A DNA stretch of 64,000 bases from Kiritimatiellia bacterium (GTDB lineage Bacteria > Verrucomicrobiota > Kiritimatiellia > WLWN01), in assembly GCA_012103575.1 (NCBI GenBank), contig WLWN01000001.1, forward strand, positions 821,792 through 885,791, read 5' to 3'. Made by a program: the position numbers and the translations under genes. Numbering within the stretch: the first letter of the stretch is position 1; each line of letters opens with the position of its first letter. Positions 47,565 to 56,902 of this stretch are shown here, piece by piece. A model generated the notes under the pieces. That model was not told the DNA's origin. It saw nothing but the letters and a program-made list of their open reading frames with translations, and ran no database searches.

Positions 47565-48343
47565 TAATGATCATGGTGGTGGTCATGTCCGTGATGGTCA
47601 TGATGATGTGATCCTTGATGGCTCTGTTGGTGTTTCTCAACTGTATCTTTCCTGATTTCGGGTAAGTGAGACGCCATTGGAAAAGTAAAATAACCGACCA
47701 GTTGATAAACCAACAATAGAGCTCCAGCAACGATTAACCCAGAATTCACAATTTTTGAGAAGGTCCCGAAAAGAGGGCCCCTTATGAGTCTTAAGAGTGG
47801 ATAAACAATAGCAAGCACTGCTATCTGACCCACTTCAACCCCCGCATTGAACGAGATTATTTTCCAAGCTAGATTGTGATCTCCTAAAGAGATCTGCTGC
47901 AACCGTGTAGACAATCCAAAGCCATGCACGAGACCAAACAGAAAAACCATGAGGGTTAGGTTTGGCGGATTTTTTAAAAAGCACTTTTTAAACCCGTCCA
48001 GATTTTCAAATCCTTTATAGATTACGCTTCCAGCAATAACAGCATCTACAAGATAGTAGTTTGCAGTGATTCCGAAAAGGGTAGCGAGAATAAGAGTTAA
48101 ACTATGCCCCACTGTAAAAGCGGTTATAAATTTAACAATATCTGAGAATTTTGTTAAAAAGAAGATAACGCCAATAAGAAACAAAATATGATCATAGCCG
48201 GTGACCATGTGCTTGGCGCCTAAGAATAGATAATCAGCCAGACCCCCTTTGACCATTTCGGCTTTGTCAACATCTGAAACTCCATGCCCGAATAGAGAGA
48301 CAGGCAACGTGAAAAATAGTATAAATAAGACGCTTGATTTCAT
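47564..48343 (-). CDS. HupE/UreJ-like membrane protein with His-rich tail
   Basis: After a signal-like start (VLFILFFTLPVSLFGHG), the 259-residue protein has six or seven helices and the HupE/UreJ signature region (GAKHMVTGYDHILFLIGVIF, FTVGHSLTLILATLFG, LVHGFGLSTRLQQ). Relatives are thought to transport nickel or other metals. The C-terminus is a His/Asp-rich tail, HHHDHHGHDHHHDH, likely a metal-binding sink. IS630 copy 2 sits exactly at the stop codon. The original TAA became TAG with no change to the protein. Confidence 0.82.
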   Translation of the reverse strand: MKSSVLFILFFTLPVSLFGHGVSDVDKAEMVKGGLADYLFLGAKHMVTGYDHILFLIGVIFFLTKFSDIVKFITAFTVGHSLTLILATLFGITANYYLVDAVIAGSVIYKGFENLDGFKKCFLKNPPNLTLMVFLFGLVHGFGLSTRLQQISLGDHNLAWKIISFNAGVEVGQIAVLAIVYPLLRLIRGPLFGTFSKIVNSGLIVAGALLLVYQLVGYFTFPMASHLPEIRKDTVEKHQQSHQGSHHHDHHGHDHHHDH

Positions 48344-48345
48344 TT

Positions 48346-48573
48346 TTATTTCATATCATCTTTGCTTGTCGAGGTTTCCTGTTCCGTGACGGACCGAGTC
48401 TGACTGGTCTCATTGCCCTCAACAATTTTTCTTAGATACTCGGGTAACTCCACACCGGCTATCTTGGATACATCATGTAACGCGGGAAGCAATTTGTAAA
48501 GGTTTCTTAAAAAATTAGCCGTCGAATTTCCGTTCTCGTTTCCTCCAGCCTGATCCCAGGCGGTTACTGTATC
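48346..48573 (-). pseudogene. C-terminal remnant of a flotillin/SPFH-like gene
   Basis: The frame encodes TAWDQAGGNENGNSTANFLR, LYKLLPALHDVSKIAGVELP and EYLRKIVEG, then an acidic tail. This resembles the end of bacterial flotillin-like SPFH proteins. No upstream part is present. It stops two bases before the HupE ATG, so the two were probably coupled. Confidence 0.5.
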
Positions 48574-48698
48574 ATGTTATCTTTTGTAGTACCATAAATT
48601 ATCCGTTTTTACACCCACTCGTTCAATGGAAAGCCGGGCTTAAAAATCCTTCCATCTATAGGAGAAACGAACACAAAGAAATTATGGGTCTAATGTTA

Positions 48699-48784
48699 TC
48701 GATTTTAGTGCACGATAAAGTTTACTATTAAGTAATGAAGTATGGTTATATTTGCAGGAGCAGAGGTTCTAATCAAACACGTTT
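48699..48784 (+). repeat. Approximately 85-bp repeat, copy 2
   Basis: CGATTTTAGTGCACGATAAA, then GTTTAC, ATGAAG, ATGG, TATATT and AGGAGCAGA. Partner of the stretch at 25120-25205. Confidence 0.55.
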
Positions 48785-48821
48785 TAATGGCTAGTCGTGA
48801 ATAGTATATGGAGGTGTAAAG

Positions 48822-49376
48822 ATGGGAAAAGAATATCCCCAAATCGATGCGAAGATGCAGGGTTGGATTACTCAACAAAAAGTTTTTTTTGTGGCTACGG
48901 CGCCCTTATCTATAGATGGGATGGTTAACTGTTCTCCGAAAGGGATGGATACGTTTAGGGTCATTGATCCACATACCGTTGCGTATTTGGATTTAACAGG
49001 TAGCGGAATTGAAACGGTCTCTCACATCAAGGAAAACAGAAGAGTGGTTATCATGATGTGTGCCTTTGAGGGGGCGCCTAAGATTGTCCGATTTCATGGG
49101 CATGGCCAAATATGTGAGGTTGGAACTGTTCCGTATCAGGACATCATAGGCTGTTTCCCCAAGCATAAAGGGACTCGTTCTATTATTAAAGTGAATGTTA
49201 CGCGTGTGAGTGATTCATGTGGGTTTTCTGTTCCGATTTATGAGTATTGTAAAGATCGAGATACCCTAACCAAATGGGGTGATAAGAAGGGGGTGCAAGG
49301 TTTGAAGCAGTATAGAAATGAGAATAACAAGTATAGTTTAGATGGGTTGATAGGTTTAGATGAAACCTTGAGCTAG
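48822..49376 (+). CDS. Pyridoxamine 5'-phosphate oxidase-family flavoprotein
   Basis: The 184-residue split-barrel protein opens with QGWITQQKVFFVATAPLSID and continues VNCSPKGMDTFRVIDPHTVA, DLTGSGIETVSHIKENRRVV and IMMCAFEGAPKIVRFHGHG. These are the FMN- or F420-binding pattern of PNPOx-like oxidoreductases. It is not the PdxH subgroup, and the substrate is unknown. ATG 48822 is preceded by GGAGG. Confidence 0.8.
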   Translation: MGKEYPQIDAKMQGWITQQKVFFVATAPLSIDGMVNCSPKGMDTFRVIDPHTVAYLDLTGSGIETVSHIKENRRVVIMMCAFEGAPKIVRFHGHGQICEVGTVPYQDIIGCFPKHKGTRSIIKVNVTRVSDSCGFSVPIYEYCKDRDTLTKWGDKKGVQGLKQYRNENNKYSLDGLIGLDETLS

Positions 49377-49430
49377 AGAGACAAAAACGTTTTTTTCGAG
49401 ATTAGATGTATATATATAGGAAGAGGGGAT

Positions 49431-49829
49431 ATGATAACACTTGTTACTGTAAACTCATTGATTGAGGCAGACCAACTATGTGCAGAACTCGATTCATTGG
49501 AGATTAAGGGGTTTATTCCTGATGAAGGTGTTGTCGGTGCAAATCCGTTATACGTCAATGCAGTGGGAGGGATTCGTGTTCAAGTTCACAAAGAAGACCT
49601 TGATAAAGCCCGCGAGTTTATCCAAGAAATACGTCCGGTTGTTGCTAAAAGAGACTTGATGTGTCCTCAATGCAAGGGGACTGATATTGAATATGAAAAG
49701 TTTTCTATACGACTTGCATTTCTAACACTCTTATTGCTTGGATTTCCTTTATTGTGGATTAAGAGGACATGTTGCTGTAAATCGTGTGGGCATAGGTGGA
49801 ATTATAAAAACTCTCATAAGATGGTCTAA
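49431..49829 (+). CDS. DUF2007 domain protein with C-terminal zinc ribbon and membrane helix
   Basis: Residues 1-65 are the DUF2007 fold (LVTVNSLIEADQLCAELDSL, GIRVQVHKEDLDKAREFI), a small ferredoxin-like domain of unknown signalling role. A zinc ribbon follows (CPQCKGTD with CCCKSCGHRW). It is interrupted by a hydrophobic helix (LAFLTLLLLGFPLLWI). The layout recurs in other bacteria without a known function. ATG 49431 follows AGAGGGGAT. Confidence 0.75.
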   Translation: MITLVTVNSLIEADQLCAELDSLEIKGFIPDEGVVGANPLYVNAVGGIRVQVHKEDLDKAREFIQEIRPVVAKRDLMCPQCKGTDIEYEKFSIRLAFLTLLLLGFPLLWIKRTCCCKSCGHRWNYKNSHKMV

Positions 49830-49879
49830 AAAAGTGTACAAGAGACCGTGTTCGATACCGAAAGGAATAGCAGTACGCC

Positions 49880-50215
49880 ATGAATCTGGAACAGAAAGAG
49901 ACTTTACGTCAACGTATACAAGAGACCATCACGCGTTGTAAGGAAGATATTATGCGACTGGAAAAATCGGCTTCTCCTATTGCACCGGATAAGGCCTTGG
50001 GCAGGTTGACACGTATGGATAGCTTGAATGATCAAGGGATCAGTAAGGCCGCTCTTTCTCAAAATCAAGATAAATTTTATAAGCTTGAACAAGCCCTCGA
50101 TCTTATTGATCGTCCCGAGTTTGGTGACTGTGCGACTTGTCGTTCTCCTATTTCCATTGAACGTCTTATGGTCTTGCCTGAAAGCACACGATGTGTGAAT
50201 TGTGCTAGCAAGTAG
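49880..50215 (+). CDS. TraR/DksA-type zinc finger protein
   Basis: The 111-residue protein has an N-terminal coiled coil (QRIQETITRCKEDIMRLEKS) and a C4 zinc finger (CATCRSPIS and CVNCASK). That is the DksA/TraR fold which enters the RNA polymerase secondary channel. The coil tip lacks an obvious Asp-x-x-Asp-Ala, so ppGpp co-regulation is uncertain. It stands before the SUF operon. Confidence 0.85.
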   Translation: MNLEQKETLRQRIQETITRCKEDIMRLEKSASPIAPDKALGRLTRMDSLNDQGISKAALSQNQDKFYKLEQALDLIDRPEFGDCATCRSPISIERLMVLPESTRCVNCASK

Positions 50216-50225
50216 GAACGGATTA

Positions 50226-50293
50226 AGTCTAAGGTCAGTAGACTGAAGAGTTGCAGGTCAAGGGTTAATGGACTTTCGACCTTAGACTTTTTG
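50226..50293 (+). terminator. Text-like hairpin acting as terminator
   Basis: AAGTCTAAGGTC pairs perfectly with GACCTTAGACTT (12 bp), followed by TTT. The loop contains GTCAGTAGACTGAAG. The right arm shares GGACTTTCGACCTT with a stretch inside the RHS gene at 19.45 kb. Confidence 0.6.
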
Positions 50294-50392
50294 GCTAAGA
50301 ACGTATTTGCCGATTGACAAGATGTATGAATAGTATCAGTGTATATGCCTTTAGATACTTCAGTGACTAAATAAAATCAGTGACTAAATAAA

Positions 50393-50701
50393 ATGGATGA
50401 AATAAAACAGAGTGAACATTTAGATGCATTGCGCAATGTTATTGATCCTGACCTTCATCTCAACATTGTAGATTTGGGTTTGATCTATGGCGTTGAGCAA
50501 AAAGAGGGTACTGTAGATATCCAGATGACATTGACGACACCAGGATGTCCGTACGGGCCGTACCTTTTGCATCAAGTTGACCAGACATTAAAAGGGCAAC
50601 CAGGCGTTGAAGAAGTAAATGTTGACGTTGTATGGGATCCACCGTGGGGACCCGAAAGAATGTCAGAAGCTGCAAAATTAGAATTAGGATTTGATTTGTA
50701 A
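50393..50701 (+). CDS. sufT: SufT-like Fe-S assembly factor (MIP18/DUF59)
   Basis: The 102-residue protein has the DUF59 motif: LRNVIDPDLHLNIVDLGLIY, LTTPGCPYGPYLL with the conserved Cys, and VVWDPPWGPERM. SufT-type proteins help mature Fe-S proteins. It is the first gene of the SUF cluster, 190 bp before sufC. Confidence 0.85.
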   Translation: MDEIKQSEHLDALRNVIDPDLHLNIVDLGLIYGVEQKEGTVDIQMTLTTPGCPYGPYLLHQVDQTLKGQPGVEEVNVDVVWDPPWGPERMSEAAKLELGFDL

Positions 50702-50890
50702 AAAAAGAAGTCATTTTGTTCCGATACGCGATGCCATCGGGACGTCATTAGGTCAGTTATCTCAATCCGTTGACATGATGGAGATGTCATTTGTTGTAAT
50801 GACGTTCTCCGTAGGAAAACAATTGCCGCGAGCAAAGCGAGTAAGTGACCAGAAATGACTATACATGACGCGATCCGAAGGAGAGCAACT

Positions 50891-51685
50891 ATGAGTGAGA
50901 AGGTTTATTTTGAAATTCGGAATCTACATGCAGATGTGGAGGGAAGTCCAATTTTGAAAGGGGTTGATTTAAAAATCAACAAAGGTGAAATCCATGCCAT
51001 GATGGGACCGAATGGTTCTGGGAAAAGTACGTTATCAAATGTGATTATGGGGCATCCTAGCTATGAAGTCACGGAAGGCGAAATTCTTTTTGGTGGACAA
51101 AATATGGTTGAATTAGCACCTGAAGAACGTGCGCAGTCAGGTCTTTTTCTGGCTTTTCAATATCCCGTTGCAGTACCCGGCGTGACCACGGCCAAATTCT
51201 TGAAGAGTGCATTTGATGCGGTTCATGGTGAACAAAACATTAAAGCTATAGCCTTTCTAAAAGAGTTACGTGCGAATATGAAATATTTAGGTGTGCGAGA
51301 AGAATTTATCAATCGCTATATGAATGATGGGTTTTCGGGCGGAGAAAAAAAACGCATGGAAATTCTTCAAATGCTTACCCTACAACCCCAAATGGCTATT
51401 ATGGATGAGACGGATTCAGGGCTTGATATTGATGCCCTTAAGGTTGTTTCAAAAGGGGTAAATAAATTAGTGAGCCCAGCGTTTAGTCTGCTCGTTATTA
51501 CTCATTACGAACGTATTCTAAACTACATTAAACCTGATCATTTACACATTCTGATGGATGGCAAGATTGTGTTTACCGGCGGTTCGGAAACCGTAAAAAA
51601 ACTTGAAGAAAAAGGGTACGATTGGGTCAGAGAAGAATATGGACAAGAGGTTTTAGCAGGGAGGGAAGAAGCGTCAAAAGTCTAA
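50891..51685 (+). CDS. sufC: Fe-S cluster assembly ATPase SufC
   Basis: This ABC-type ATPase of the SufBCD scaffold shows Walker A GPNGSGKSTLSNVIMG, signature FSGGEKKRMEILQ, and Walker B MAIMDETDSGLDIDALK with the usual Glu. ATG 50891 is chosen (MSEKVYFEIRNL) because GGAGAG is just upstream; an in-frame start at 50855 would add 12 residues. It is cytoplasmic and works with SufB and SufD. Confidence 0.96.
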   Translation: MSEKVYFEIRNLHADVEGSPILKGVDLKINKGEIHAMMGPNGSGKSTLSNVIMGHPSYEVTEGEILFGGQNMVELAPEERAQSGLFLAFQYPVAVPGVTTAKFLKSAFDAVHGEQNIKAIAFLKELRANMKYLGVREEFINRYMNDGFSGGEKKRMEILQMLTLQPQMAIMDETDSGLDIDALKVVSKGVNKLVSPAFSLLVITHYERILNYIKPDHLHILMDGKIVFTGGSETVKKLEEKGYDWVREEYGQEVLAGREEASKV

Positions 51686-51765
51686 GGCCAAAAGCCGAAA
51701 GAAGGAAAAGAACAAAAAAAGTCTTTGTCTTAACGACCTATGACCTTCAGATCTTCGGCGCTTTA
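51684..51765. repeat. Text-like spacer between sufC and sufB
   Basis: AAGTCTAAGGCCAAAAGCCG on the left and TTCAGATCTTCGGCGCTT on the right pair imperfectly. The stretch is related to the hairpin at 50226. Confidence 0.45.
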
Positions 51766-51776
51766 TCTTTATCATC

Positions 51777-53216
51777 ATGACTACAGAAACCACATTTATT
51801 AATGACGAATATAAATACGGCTTTGTGACAGAAGTCGAAGCCGATACCATTCCTAAGGGGTTGAACGAAGATATTATCCGAATGATTTCTGAAAAGAAGA
51901 ACGAACCGGATTGGATGTTGGAATGGCGTTTGCAGGCCTATCGGTGGTGGCTTAATAAGGAAGAACCACAGTGGCCTATGTTGAATTTCGAGCCCGTCAA
52001 TTACCAGGATCTGCGCTATTATTCAGCCCCCAAAAAAATGGCTGACCGGTTTAAAAATGAGGAAGGTAAAATTGATCCGGAAGTCAAAAAAACCTTCGAA
52101 AAACTTGGGATTCCTTTAGATGAACAAAAACAGTTAGAAGGCGTAGCCATAGATGCGGTATTTGATAGTGTATCGGTCGCGACTACGCATCAGAAAGTTC
52201 TTGAAGATTTGGGCATCATTTTCTGTTCAGTTTCTGAGGCCTGCGAAAAACATCCTGAACTTATAAAGAAGTATTTAGGTTCGGTTGTTCCCTATACCGA
52301 CAACTTTTACGCAACACTCAATTCTGCGGTATTCACAGACGGATCATTTGTATATGTGCCGAAGGGCGTGAAATGCCCTGTTGAACTATCTACCTATTTC
52401 AGAATTAACGCTCAAGACACGGGTCAGTTTGAACGAACACTAATTATTGCCGATGAAGGAAGCTATGTCTCCTATCTGGAAGGGTGTACAGCGCCCATGC
52501 GAGATCGAAACCAGCTTCACGCAGCGGTGGTCGAACTCATTGCGTTAGGAGATGCTCAAATTAAATATGCAACCATTCAGAATTGGTATGCTGGAGATAA
52601 AGAAGGGAAGGGGGGCATTTACAATTTTGTAACCAAACGTGGTCATTGTCGCGGGAAAAATTCAAAAATCTCCTGGACCCAGGTTGAAGCGGGTGCCGCT
52701 ATTACATGGAAATATCCCAGCTGTATTCTTGAAGGCGATAACTCAACGGGTGAATTTTATTCAGTGGCTGTGACCAACAATTGTATGCAAGCCGATACCG
52801 GAACTAAAATGATCCATATCGGGAACAAAACAAAAAGCACGATCATTTCTAAAGGCATCTCCGCGGGACAATCAGCAAATACATATCGGGGGCTCGTCCA
52901 AGTTTTGCCAGACGCTTTTGGATGTCGAAATTATTCAGCGTGCGATTCCATGCTAATGGGGGATCAATGTAGCGCTAATACCGTGCCTTATATCGAAGCT
53001 GAAAATAGTACCGCGGTTATTGAGCATGAGGCAACAACTTCGAAGATTAGTGAAGAACAACTTTTTTATATTAAGAGCAGAGGGATTGATGAAGAAAATG
53101 CGATCAATCTGGTCGTTAACGGATTCTGTAAAGAAGTCTTCAAACAATTGCCCCTTGAGTTTGCTGTTGAGGCTACGAAATTATTAGAAATGAAATTAGA
53201 GGGAAGTATTGGATAA
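51777..53216 (+). CDS. sufB: Fe-S cluster assembly protein SufB
   Basis: The 479-residue scaffold subunit carries the beta-helix core: [40 protein letters not shown] and [20 protein letters not shown]. The segment [18 protein letters not shown] corresponds to the functional Cys region. Intact and of normal length. It builds Fe-S clusters with SufC and SufD. Confidence 0.96.
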   Translation: MTTETTFINDEYKYGFVTEVEADTIPKGLNEDIIRMISEKKNEPDWMLEWRLQAYRWWLNKEEPQWPMLNFEPVNYQDLRYYSAPKKMADRFKNEEGKIDPEVKKTFEKLGIPLDEQKQLEGVAIDAVFDSVSVATTHQKVLEDLGIIFCSVSEACEKHPELIKKYLGSVVPYTDNFYATLNSAVFTDGSFVYVPKGVKCPVELSTYFRINAQDTGQFERTLIIADEGSYVSYLEGCTAPMRDRNQLHAAVVELIALGDAQIKYATIQNWYAGDKEGKGGIYNFVTKRGHCRGKNSKISWTQVEAGAAITWKYPSCILEGDNSTGEFYSVAVTNNCMQADTGTKMIHIGNKTKSTIISKGISAGQSANTYRGLVQVLPDAFGCRNYSACDSMLMGDQCSANTVPYIEAENSTAVIEHEATTSKISEEQLFYIKSRGIDEENAINLVVNGFCKEVFKQLPLEFAVEATKLLEMKLEGSIG

Positions 53217-53265
53217 CAAGTCAGAGGTCAGGAGAAGACTGATATCAAGAATCGAGTATCTAGCA

Positions 53266-54603
53266 ATGACAACAGCACAAATAGCAATACCTGATCAACA
53301 GGTTGACTTCATGCCAGGGTTTGGCGAGGAGCAATATAGCCAACTTGGTGTTCAAGACGAACCTGAACTTCTTCGTGCTAAACGCGAAGAAGCCTTTAGG
53401 TTCTATAAAAACCTTCCCGTTCCCACAAACAGAACCGAAGAGTGGCGCCGTACTGGTCCGGCTCTTTTCCCGTTTGACTCCCTAAAATCTCTTCCTCAAC
53501 TCAAACAGGCCGAGTATGCCGGTGAAGGGAGCTGGGATAAATATTTTGATGTAGTTGTTTCTATTGATGATACCTCTTTTTCTATTCATGATCGGTCTGG
53601 TGTCTTGAAAAAAGAAGTTGTGTTTGTATTACCTCTTGCTGAAGCAAGTATACGGTTTCCAGATCTTGTTAAAAAACATCTTCAAGGCCAAGCATTGCCT
53701 GCTGATATGGGTAAAATAGAAGCACTGAATAGCGCGTTTTGGAATATAGGTCTGTTTATCTATATCCCTGCCAAGACAGATTTGAAAAAGGGCATCTTAA
53801 TTAAGCATCAGCATCAAACTTCTGGCGCTATTTTAGTGCCTCGTTTAGTTGCGGTTGTAGAGGAACAAAGCACGGCTCATATCACAGAACACTTTCTGTC
53901 AGTAGATGACCTTTCTTTTATGTCTATAACGAGTAAAGAACTCTATGTCCAACAAGCGGCTCGCCTTAAGATTGTTACACTAAAAAAATGGGGCAACCAG
54001 TCCTATCATGTAGCCAGTGATATGGCGCGTGTAGAGAAAGATGCTCAGGTTGACTTAGTTACCTTTAATACCGGCGGGAAAGTTTCAAAGATGAAATTTG
54101 GGAGTGATGTTGCTGGAAAAAATTCGGCGGCCGAATTAGACGGACTTTTCTTCGGGCAAGATGACCAACATTTTGATCAAACAACATTGCAAGTCCATTC
54201 TTCTCCAGACACCTATAGTCGGTTGTTATACAAAGGTGTTGTAAAAGATAAAGCCCATTCGGTCTACCAAGGGGTTATCCAAGCCAAACCAGGTGCTATT
54301 CGTGTAGATGCCTACCAAACGAATAATAACATTGTGCTTAATGATGGTGCTCGAGCCGATACGATTCCTGGCTTGCTCATTGATGCGGATGATCTTAAAT
54401 GTAGCCATGGCGCAACCATTGGTAATCTTGACGAGGAACAGATTTTTTATCTTCGATCAAGAGGGCTAAGCGAATCTGAAGCCCGGCGCATTGTGCTGAT
54501 TGGATTTTTTGAAGAAGTTATTGAGCGTATCCCGCAAGATTTTATACGTGATCATATCCATGAGCTTATTAATCAAAAAATACTAAAAGAAGCTGAAGAT
54601 TAA
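53266..54603 (+). CDS. sufD: Fe-S cluster assembly protein SufD
   Basis: This SufB paralog (about 445 residues) contains EEWRRTGPALFPF near the N-terminus and a C-terminal domain with SHGATIGNLDEEQIFYLRSR and GLSESEARRIVLIGFFEEVI, including the conserved His. The frame is open back to TTG 53209, overlapping the sufB stop. That extra stretch is translated text-like spacer (AGAGGTCAGGAGAAGAC), so ATG 53266 is preferred. The upstream ribosome-binding site is weak. Confidence 0.9.
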   Translation: MTTAQIAIPDQQVDFMPGFGEEQYSQLGVQDEPELLRAKREEAFRFYKNLPVPTNRTEEWRRTGPALFPFDSLKSLPQLKQAEYAGEGSWDKYFDVVVSIDDTSFSIHDRSGVLKKEVVFVLPLAEASIRFPDLVKKHLQGQALPADMGKIEALNSAFWNIGLFIYIPAKTDLKKGILIKHQHQTSGAILVPRLVAVVEEQSTAHITEHFLSVDDLSFMSITSKELYVQQAARLKIVTLKKWGNQSYHVASDMARVEKDAQVDLVTFNTGGKVSKMKFGSDVAGKNSAAELDGLFFGQDDQHFDQTTLQVHSSPDTYSRLLYKGVVKDKAHSVYQGVIQAKPGAIRVDAYQTNNNIVLNDGARADTIPGLLIDADDLKCSHGATIGNLDEEQIFYLRSRGLSESEARRIVLIGFFEEVIERIPQDFIRDHIHELINQKILKEAED

Positions 54604-54703
54604 ATGAAACGAGTTGCTTCGAGAGGTATTCCAAAAACTTCTGAAAAAACCTTATTGGGGGTACCATTTAACCGTCATAAATTTTTTGAAAGGATCATGT
54701 GAT

Positions 54704-55030
54704 ATGTCAGAGGTTAACACAGAAGAGTGGGCGGCCGTTGCCGACCTAGACGATTTTAAAGATACCGATCGAAAACTGATTGATTTAGGGGGCGAAAAAC
54801 AGATAGGCCTGTTTAAAGTAGAGGGTGGTTATTACGCCATAGATTCATGGTGTAGCCATCAGAAAATGTCACTGATGGAAGGTCCCGTAACAGGGCATGA
54901 AATTATGTGTCCCTTGCACGGTGCCCGGTTTGATTTAAAAACGGGACAGCATTTAAGTTTTCCTGCGGTTAAACCGGTGGGGAGCTATCAGGTAAAAGTT
55001 GGAGGGGATCAGATTCTTTTGAAACCATAA
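54704..55030 (+). CDS. Rieske [2Fe-2S] ferredoxin-like protein
   Basis: Residues 45-75 contain WCSHQKMSL (C-x-H) and CPLHGARFDLKTG (C-x2-H), the ligands of a Rieske cluster. The 108-residue single-domain size matches NirD- or BphF-type ferredoxins found in SUF clusters. ATG 54704 is chosen because GAAAGGA lies upstream; the frame is open to 54614 with unlike residues. It sits between sufD and sufS, so it likely takes part in cluster assembly or electron supply. Confidence 0.88.
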   Translation: MSEVNTEEWAAVADLDDFKDTDRKLIDLGGEKQIGLFKVEGGYYAIDSWCSHQKMSLMEGPVTGHEIMCPLHGARFDLKTGQHLSFPAVKPVGSYQVKVGGDQILLKP

Positions 55031-55162
55031 AGAGTTGCCCACGAATCACGAAGATCTGCCGTGGTGGAACATGAATGTTCACGAATAAAAAAATAGAGCT
55101 TCCTTCCTAAATCCCTGTCTTGATTCGTGGATAAAAAATTTCGATGAAATGAAACATATATA

Positions 55163-56392
55163 ATGAGCTGTTTTAACGCCAATACCATCCGTTCAGATTT
55201 TCCTGTTTTAGACCAAATTCTCTATGATGGGAAACCTTTGGCCTATCTCGATAACGCGGCAACCACTCAAAAACCGCACCACGTTATTCATGCTGTTCAG
55301 GAGTACTACGAAGCATACAACTCCAATGTCCATCGTGCCCTGCATTTCCTTGCCGAACGCGCTACTGTAGCCTATGAAGAGACGCGTAAAAAAGTCGTTT
55401 CATTCATCCATGCAAATACGGAAAGGTCGATTATTTATACACGCGGTACGACCGAGAGCATAAATCTTGTTGCTTATAGTTGGGGTAGAAAAAATATAGA
55501 TGAGGGTGATGAAATTATTCTTTCTGAAATGGAACATCATAGTAATCTTGTCCCTTGGCAGATTCTGGCCCAAGAAAAAAAAGCAAAGCTTTGTTTTATA
55601 CCTGTGCTAGAAGATGGAACGTTGGATCTGAACGCCTATACCCATCTGCTTTCTTCAAAGACAAAGTTAGTAGCGATTACGCATATGTCAAATGTCTTAG
55701 GGACCATCAATCCGGTTCAGAAGATGATTGATCAGGCTCATCAGGCCGGTGCTCTTGTTCTGTTGGATGGCGCACAAAGTGTTCCTCATGTATCGATTGA
55801 TGTGTCGCAATTAGATGTCGATTTTTTAGCCTTTTCTGGACATAAAATGCTTGGACCTACGGGAATCGGGATTCTGTATGGCAAAGAAGCCATCCTTGAA
55901 TCTATGCCTCCCTTTCATGGAGGCGGAGAGATGATTCATAAAGTTGAATTGGAACAGTCGACGTATACTGAACTTCCTCATAAATTTGAAGCGGGGACCC
56001 CAAATATTGCTGGAGTTATCGGATTCGGAGAAGCCATCGATTATCTGGAGGGGGTAGGGATGGGAGCGGTTCAATCCTACGAGCAGTTGCTAACGCAATA
56101 TGCTTTATCAAAATTAGAAAAAATCTCAGGATTAACGATTATTGGAAAGGCCCTTGAACGTGGAGGGGCAATTTCATTTACATGTGAAGGGATTCACCCG
56201 CATGACTTATCACAATATCTTGATCGAGAAGGAGTGGCCATCCGGGGTGGACATATGTGTTGTCAGCCTCTTGTGCGAAAGTTTGATAGTACTGCTTTAA
56301 ATCGTCTAAGTCTATATCTATATAACATGGAGCAAGATATCGACCAACTGATTGAAGCTTTATTAAAAGCAAAGGAGTTTTTTAAAACATGA
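55163..56392 (+). CDS. sufS: Cysteine desulfurase SufS
   Basis: This PLP enzyme takes sulfur from cysteine. The PLP-binding Lys is in FSGHKMLGPTGIG. Other motifs are YLDNAATTQKP, EMEHHSNLVPWQ, and the catalytic Cys loop RGGHMCCQPLVRKF. The 409-residue length is typical of group II (SufS) desulfurases. Its stop overlaps the sufU start by four bases. Confidence 0.96.
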   Translation: MSCFNANTIRSDFPVLDQILYDGKPLAYLDNAATTQKPHHVIHAVQEYYEAYNSNVHRALHFLAERATVAYEETRKKVVSFIHANTERSIIYTRGTTESINLVAYSWGRKNIDEGDEIILSEMEHHSNLVPWQILAQEKKAKLCFIPVLEDGTLDLNAYTHLLSSKTKLVAITHMSNVLGTINPVQKMIDQAHQAGALVLLDGAQSVPHVSIDVSQLDVDFLAFSGHKMLGPTGIGILYGKEAILESMPPFHGGGEMIHKVELEQSTYTELPHKFEAGTPNIAGVIGFGEAIDYLEGVGMGAVQSYEQLLTQYALSKLEKISGLTIIGKALERGGAISFTCEGIHPHDLSQYLDREGVAIRGGHMCCQPLVRKFDSTALNRLSLYLYNMEQDIDQLIEALLKAKEFFKT

Positions 56393-56835
56393 CAGATTCC
56401 GTTCCGCTCGATGATTTATACCAAGAAATTATCTTGGATCATTTCAAAAATCCTAGAAATGTTCAGAAACTTTCTGATGAAGAAGTCCTGATTGAAGAAG
56501 AAAACCCAACGTGTGGGGATCAGATTCGGGTGACCGCTAAAGTTGAAGAGGGGTGTATTGTCGGTATTAAATATGAAGCTAAAGGATGTGCCATCAGCAC
56601 CGCTTCAGCATCGATGATGTCAGAAGCATTGATGAATAAACCGGTTGAAGACGCGCGCGTGGCCATACAAAATTTTACAAGGACCATGAAGGGTGAGCAG
56701 GAGATGTCAGAAGATGAATCGGGTGATCTCATCGCCCTTCAAGGTGTTAAACGGTATCCTTTACGTATTAAATGTGCAACCATGAGTTGGCATGCATTAG
56801 ATCATGTGCTGGATAAAATGAGTGTTGAAAAATAG
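56389..56835 (+). CDS. sufU: Fe-S assembly sulfur-transfer protein SufU
   Basis: The 148-residue IscU-fold protein has three Cys positions: ENPTCGDQIRV, AKGCAIS and RIKCATMSWHAL. It also has the SufU-specific insert between the second and third (MKGEQEMSEDESGDL). SufU accepts sulfur from SufS through zinc-linked exchange. It is coupled to sufS by an ATGA overlap and ends the operon. Confidence 0.94.
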   Translation: MTDSVPLDDLYQEIILDHFKNPRNVQKLSDEEVLIEEENPTCGDQIRVTAKVEEGCIVGIKYEAKGCAISTASASMMSEALMNKPVEDARVAIQNFTRTMKGEQEMSEDESGDLIALQGVKRYPLRIKCATMSWHALDHVLDKMSVEK

Positions 56836-56902
56836 TTTTTTTCTTTCAGGTAAATAACCTAAAGGCAGGTTTCCGTGTTATCGTAAGAGGCTCATAAGGC
56901 TC

